In this document: piece after piece, positions 62,096 to 64,000 of the stretch | Layout: the number at the start of each line of letters is the position of its first letter | Numbering within the stretch: position 1 is the stretch's first letter | From: Cryobacterium psychrotolerans | GTDB taxonomy: Bacteria; Actinomycetota; Actinomycetes; Actinomycetales; Microbacteriaceae | Reading direction: 5' to 3' | Length of the DNA stretch: 64,000 nt | Assembly: GCF_900101115.1 (NCBI RefSeq) | Contig: NZ_FNFU01000005.1 | Coordinates: 1-64,000 of the forward strand | Notes under the pieces: model-generated | Database searches by the model: none | The model's input: only the letters and a program-made list of their open reading frames with translations | Told to the model about the DNA's origin: nothing | Program-made: the position numbers and the translations under genes

Positions 62096-62653
62096 ATGAA
62101 GAACGTCCCCAACCACAAAACCACGCGCACAGGGCCCAGCCCGGTCGCCGGGGTATCGCCCGCGCCGACGGAGGACGTGACCATCCTGGAGCCGTTGAGC
62201 GATGTCATCGATAGCGAGAGCTTCACTCCGCGTCTGCTCGCTCTTGTCTCGAACGCCCTGGTCTGGCGTGAATCATTGCTGCTGCGGCGCGAGTTCAACC
62301 TCGGAACGAATGACTGGCGCGTGATCTCCGCCCTCGCGATCCGGCCCGGGGCCGCATCGACGGAGATCGCGGACTTCGTTGGAATGAACAAGGCCGTTGT
62401 GTCCAAGGCCACAAACACGCTGATCAAACGGGAGTTGATTGTCCCCGCGGCAGGCCCCCGCGGTTCACGGCCGCTGTACCTGACGCGCGCGGGCGCGGAG
62501 ATGCACGACCTGATGAAGCCCATCTCGCTCAAGGGGGAGGAAATCATTCTCAGCGACCTCACCACCGATGAGGTCACCGAGCTGAAGGCCCTACTGGCTC
62601 GGCTCCTGCGCAAGACGCCCGAATTGTCGAGCGTCGCCGACGCACCCGCCTAA
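62096..62653 (+). CDS. MarR family transcriptional regulator
   Basis: The 185-residue protein has a winged-helix MarR domain: NDWRVISALAIRPGAASTEI, then MNKAVVSKATNTLIKRELI (recognition helix) and the wing PRGSRPLYLTRAG. The N-terminal 40 residues are an extension. It follows the aldehyde dehydrogenase by 90 bp and likely represses it, with an aldehyde or aromatic acid as inducer (inference). Confidence 0.9.
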   Translation: MKNVPNHKTTRTGPSPVAGVSPAPTEDVTILEPLSDVIDSESFTPRLLALVSNALVWRESLLLRREFNLGTNDWRVISALAIRPGAASTEIADFVGMNKAVVSKATNTLIKRELIVPAAGPRGSRPLYLTRAGAEMHDLMKPISLKGEEIILSDLTTDEVTELKALLARLLRKTPELSSVADAPA

Positions 62654-62685
62654 CAGATAGGTAAGCGGGACACCCGGCAAACGAC

Positions 62686-62715
62686 GAAAGGCCCCCGATT
62701 TCTCGGGGGCCTTTC
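62686..62715. terminator. bidirectional intrinsic terminator
   Basis: gaaaggcccccga and tcgggggcctttc pair perfectly around tttc, with ttgt after. It can end both the marR transcript and the opposing tRNA-Leu transcript. Confidence 0.85.
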
Positions 62716-62769
62716 TTGTCCGCCTGGGTTTTGCAAACAAAAACCTCTTGTTCTGCACCAAACCCTGTG

Positions 62770-62853
62770 TGCGCGAGGGGGGACTTGAACCCCCACGTCC
62801 TTTCGAACACTGGCACCTGAAGCCAGCGCGTCTGCCAATTCCGCCACTCGCGC
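62770..62853 (-). tRNA. tRNA-Leu (anticodon CAG)
   Basis: The minus strand folds as a class II tRNA: acceptor GCGCGAG/CTCGCGC, D-arm region GGCGGAATTGGCAGACGC, anticodon stem CTGGC/GCCAG with loop TTCAGGT (anticodon CAG), a long variable arm (TGTTCGAAAGGACG), and T-arm GGGGGTTCAAGTCCCCC. The CCA end is not encoded. It stands upstream of fhaA on the opposite strand, an arrangement common in actinobacteria. Confidence 0.97.
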
Positions 62854-63120
62854 GAACTTGGAAATGCTAGCACTTTCAGCTGCCCCTTCGCCATTCGAGC
62901 CCCCGTCGGGCGCGCCCAGGGTCGATAAGCGGGGCGCGTTGCGCGGTGATTCGTGTCCTTCCCGGCGGCGCGGCGCGGGGCGCCCGGGGCGCCCGGGAGT
63001 TAGGCGCGGCATCGACCGCGCCCATATGATGACCTTTCGTGCGCTCAACCGCCGTTTCGGCGAGTTAACAAGTGAGCCAAGTAACATGCTCATAGCCAAA
63101 CGGATCGGATCGGGAGACCT

Positions 63121-63828
63121 GTGGGCATACTGGACAATTTTGAAAAGGGCTTGGAACGTGCCGTCAACGGCGCTTTCGCGAAGACCTTCAAGTCGGGCGT
63201 GCAGCCGGTGGAGATCACCTCGGCGCTTCGGCGCGAGCTCGACACCCAGGCGGCCGTCGTTTCGCGCGACCGCATCCTCGCGCCCAACCGCTTCACGGTG
63301 CGCCTGGCGCGGGCCGACTTCTCGCGGATGACCGGGCTCGGCCGAACGCTGATCGACGAACTCACCCAGTTGGTGGAGCAGCACGCCCGCGAGCAGCGCT
63401 ACCAGTTCGCCGGCGCGGTGGAGATCACCCTCGCCGAAGACCCCAGCCTGAGCGAAGGCATGGTGCAGATCGACTCCACCAACCTCACGGGCAAGGTGGC
63501 CTGGACGCCGGTGCTCGAGATCAACGGCAAGCGCCACCCGATCGTCAAGCCCCGCACCGTCATCGGCCGCGGCAGCGACGCCGACATCACCGTCGACGAC
63601 AGCGGCACCTCGCGCCGCCACGTCGAAATCCTGTGGGACGGTTCACGGGCCAAGGTGCACGACCTCGATTCCACCAACGGTTCGCAGCTCAACGGCGAGC
63701 GGGTCACAACGGCCGCCCTCGAACCCGACTCGGTCGTCACCATTGGGCGCACCCGCATTGTCTTCCGCGTCGTCGCGCAGGCCGGGGCGGCCGACCAGGC
63801 CGCCGGCTTCTGGGGGCCCGGCAAATGA
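63121..63828 (+). CDS. fhaA: FHA-domain protein FhaA (DUF3662 + FHA)
   Basis: The 235-residue protein has the N-terminal DUF3662 domain (GILDNFEKGLERAVNGAFAK) and a C-terminal FHA domain with GRGSDADI, SRRHVEI and STNGSQLNGERV for phosphothreonine binding. In actinobacteria it heads the fhaA-fhaB-pstP-rodA-pbpA-pknAB locus controlling cell shape and division. The GTG at 63121 follows a gggaga RBS. Its stop overlaps the next start. Confidence 0.95.
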   Translation: MGILDNFEKGLERAVNGAFAKTFKSGVQPVEITSALRRELDTQAAVVSRDRILAPNRFTVRLARADFSRMTGLGRTLIDELTQLVEQHAREQRYQFAGAVEITLAEDPSLSEGMVQIDSTNLTGKVAWTPVLEINGKRHPIVKPRTVIGRGSDADITVDDSGTSRRHVEILWDGSRAKVHDLDSTNGSQLNGERVTTAALEPDSVVTIGRTRIVFRVVAQAGAADQAAGFWGPGK

Positions 63829-64000
63829 GCGTCAGCGAACTCACCCTGCTCGTGCTGCGCCTGGGCTTCCTGCTGCTGCTCTGGCTCTTCATCTTCGGCA
63901 TCGTCTACGCGCTCCGCAGCGACCTGTTCGGCCAGCGGGTGCGCAAGATGGCGTCGGATGCCGCGGCAGCGACCCCCGCGCCGTCCCCGGTCTTCGCCGC
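63825..64000 (+). CDS. fhaB: FhaB/FipA-like protein, N-terminal part (continues beyond window)
   Basis: The visible 58 codons begin MSVSELTLLVLRLGFLLLLW and encode one membrane helix, then a basic segment (RSDLFGQRVRKM), the start of the FhaB/FipA family. The ATG overlaps the fhaA stop by 4 bp. The FHA domain lies beyond the window edge. Confidence 0.88.
   Translation, partial: MSVSELTLLVLRLGFLLLLWLFIFGIVYALRSDLFGQRVRKMASDAAAATPAPSPVFA

Overview
The window is high-GC DNA from an actinobacterium, most likely the family Microbacteriaceae. The reasons are: the NucS mismatch endonuclease instead of MutS/MutL; a haem cluster of the Gram-positive coproporphyrin type (HemQ) with a cysteine-rich ferrochelatase tail; a DUF7882-type gene; tRNA-Leu(CAG) next to fhaA-fhaB; and many genes whose -10 box (TAnnnT) lies only 6-7 nt before an ATG/GTG, as expected for leaderless mRNAs. 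These family calls come from recognising motifs; no database search was possible.

Layout. 1-8.8 kb: partial prpD, a LysE exporter, an esterase, a PEBP-like protein, trhO, a class V aminotransferase, an ABC exporter pair and small membrane or unknown genes. 8.9-20.6 kb: nearly complete haem synthesis, with hemE-hemG-(three small envelope-type genes)-hemQ-hemH-hemC-hemD-hemB-hemL on the minus strand and hemA divergent. 20.6-37.4 kb: housekeeping and metabolic genes (acetyltransferase, alcohol dehydrogenase, glyS, cstA-ybdD, flavin oxidase, reductase, M13 peptidase, MATE and MFS transporters, nucS, HAD phosphatase, methyltransferase). 37.6-40.4 kb: a secreted, probably carbohydrate-active protein under a double LacI-type operator, then a dead gluconate permease. 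40.5-50.9 kb: prfC, RNase J, a MerR regulator, SulP transporter, GNAT-AAA fusion, a UvrA paralogue and an M23 peptidase. 51.2-58.5 kb: two small genes and a mevalonate locus (mvaS divergent from mvaD-pmk-HMG-CoA reductase/mevalonate kinase fusion, then idi convergent) that covers every step from acetoacetyl-CoA to IPP/DMAPP. 58.5-62.8 kb: a mosaic accessory segment with an IS scar, gene fragments, a MetE-like gene and an aldehyde dehydrogenase-MarR pair, next to tRNA-Leu. 62.8-64 kb: the start of the fhaA-fhaB cell-envelope/division locus.

The most unusual feature is a set of at least 13 long intergenic inverted repeats in six sequence families. Nearly all sit at boundaries between transcription units, including one inside the haem gene cluster. 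Other points worth following are the HMG-CoA reductase-mevalonate kinase fusion, a MerR-type palindrome shared by merR and prfC, and a class A beta-lactamase-fold protein with glycine where the nucleophilic serine should be.
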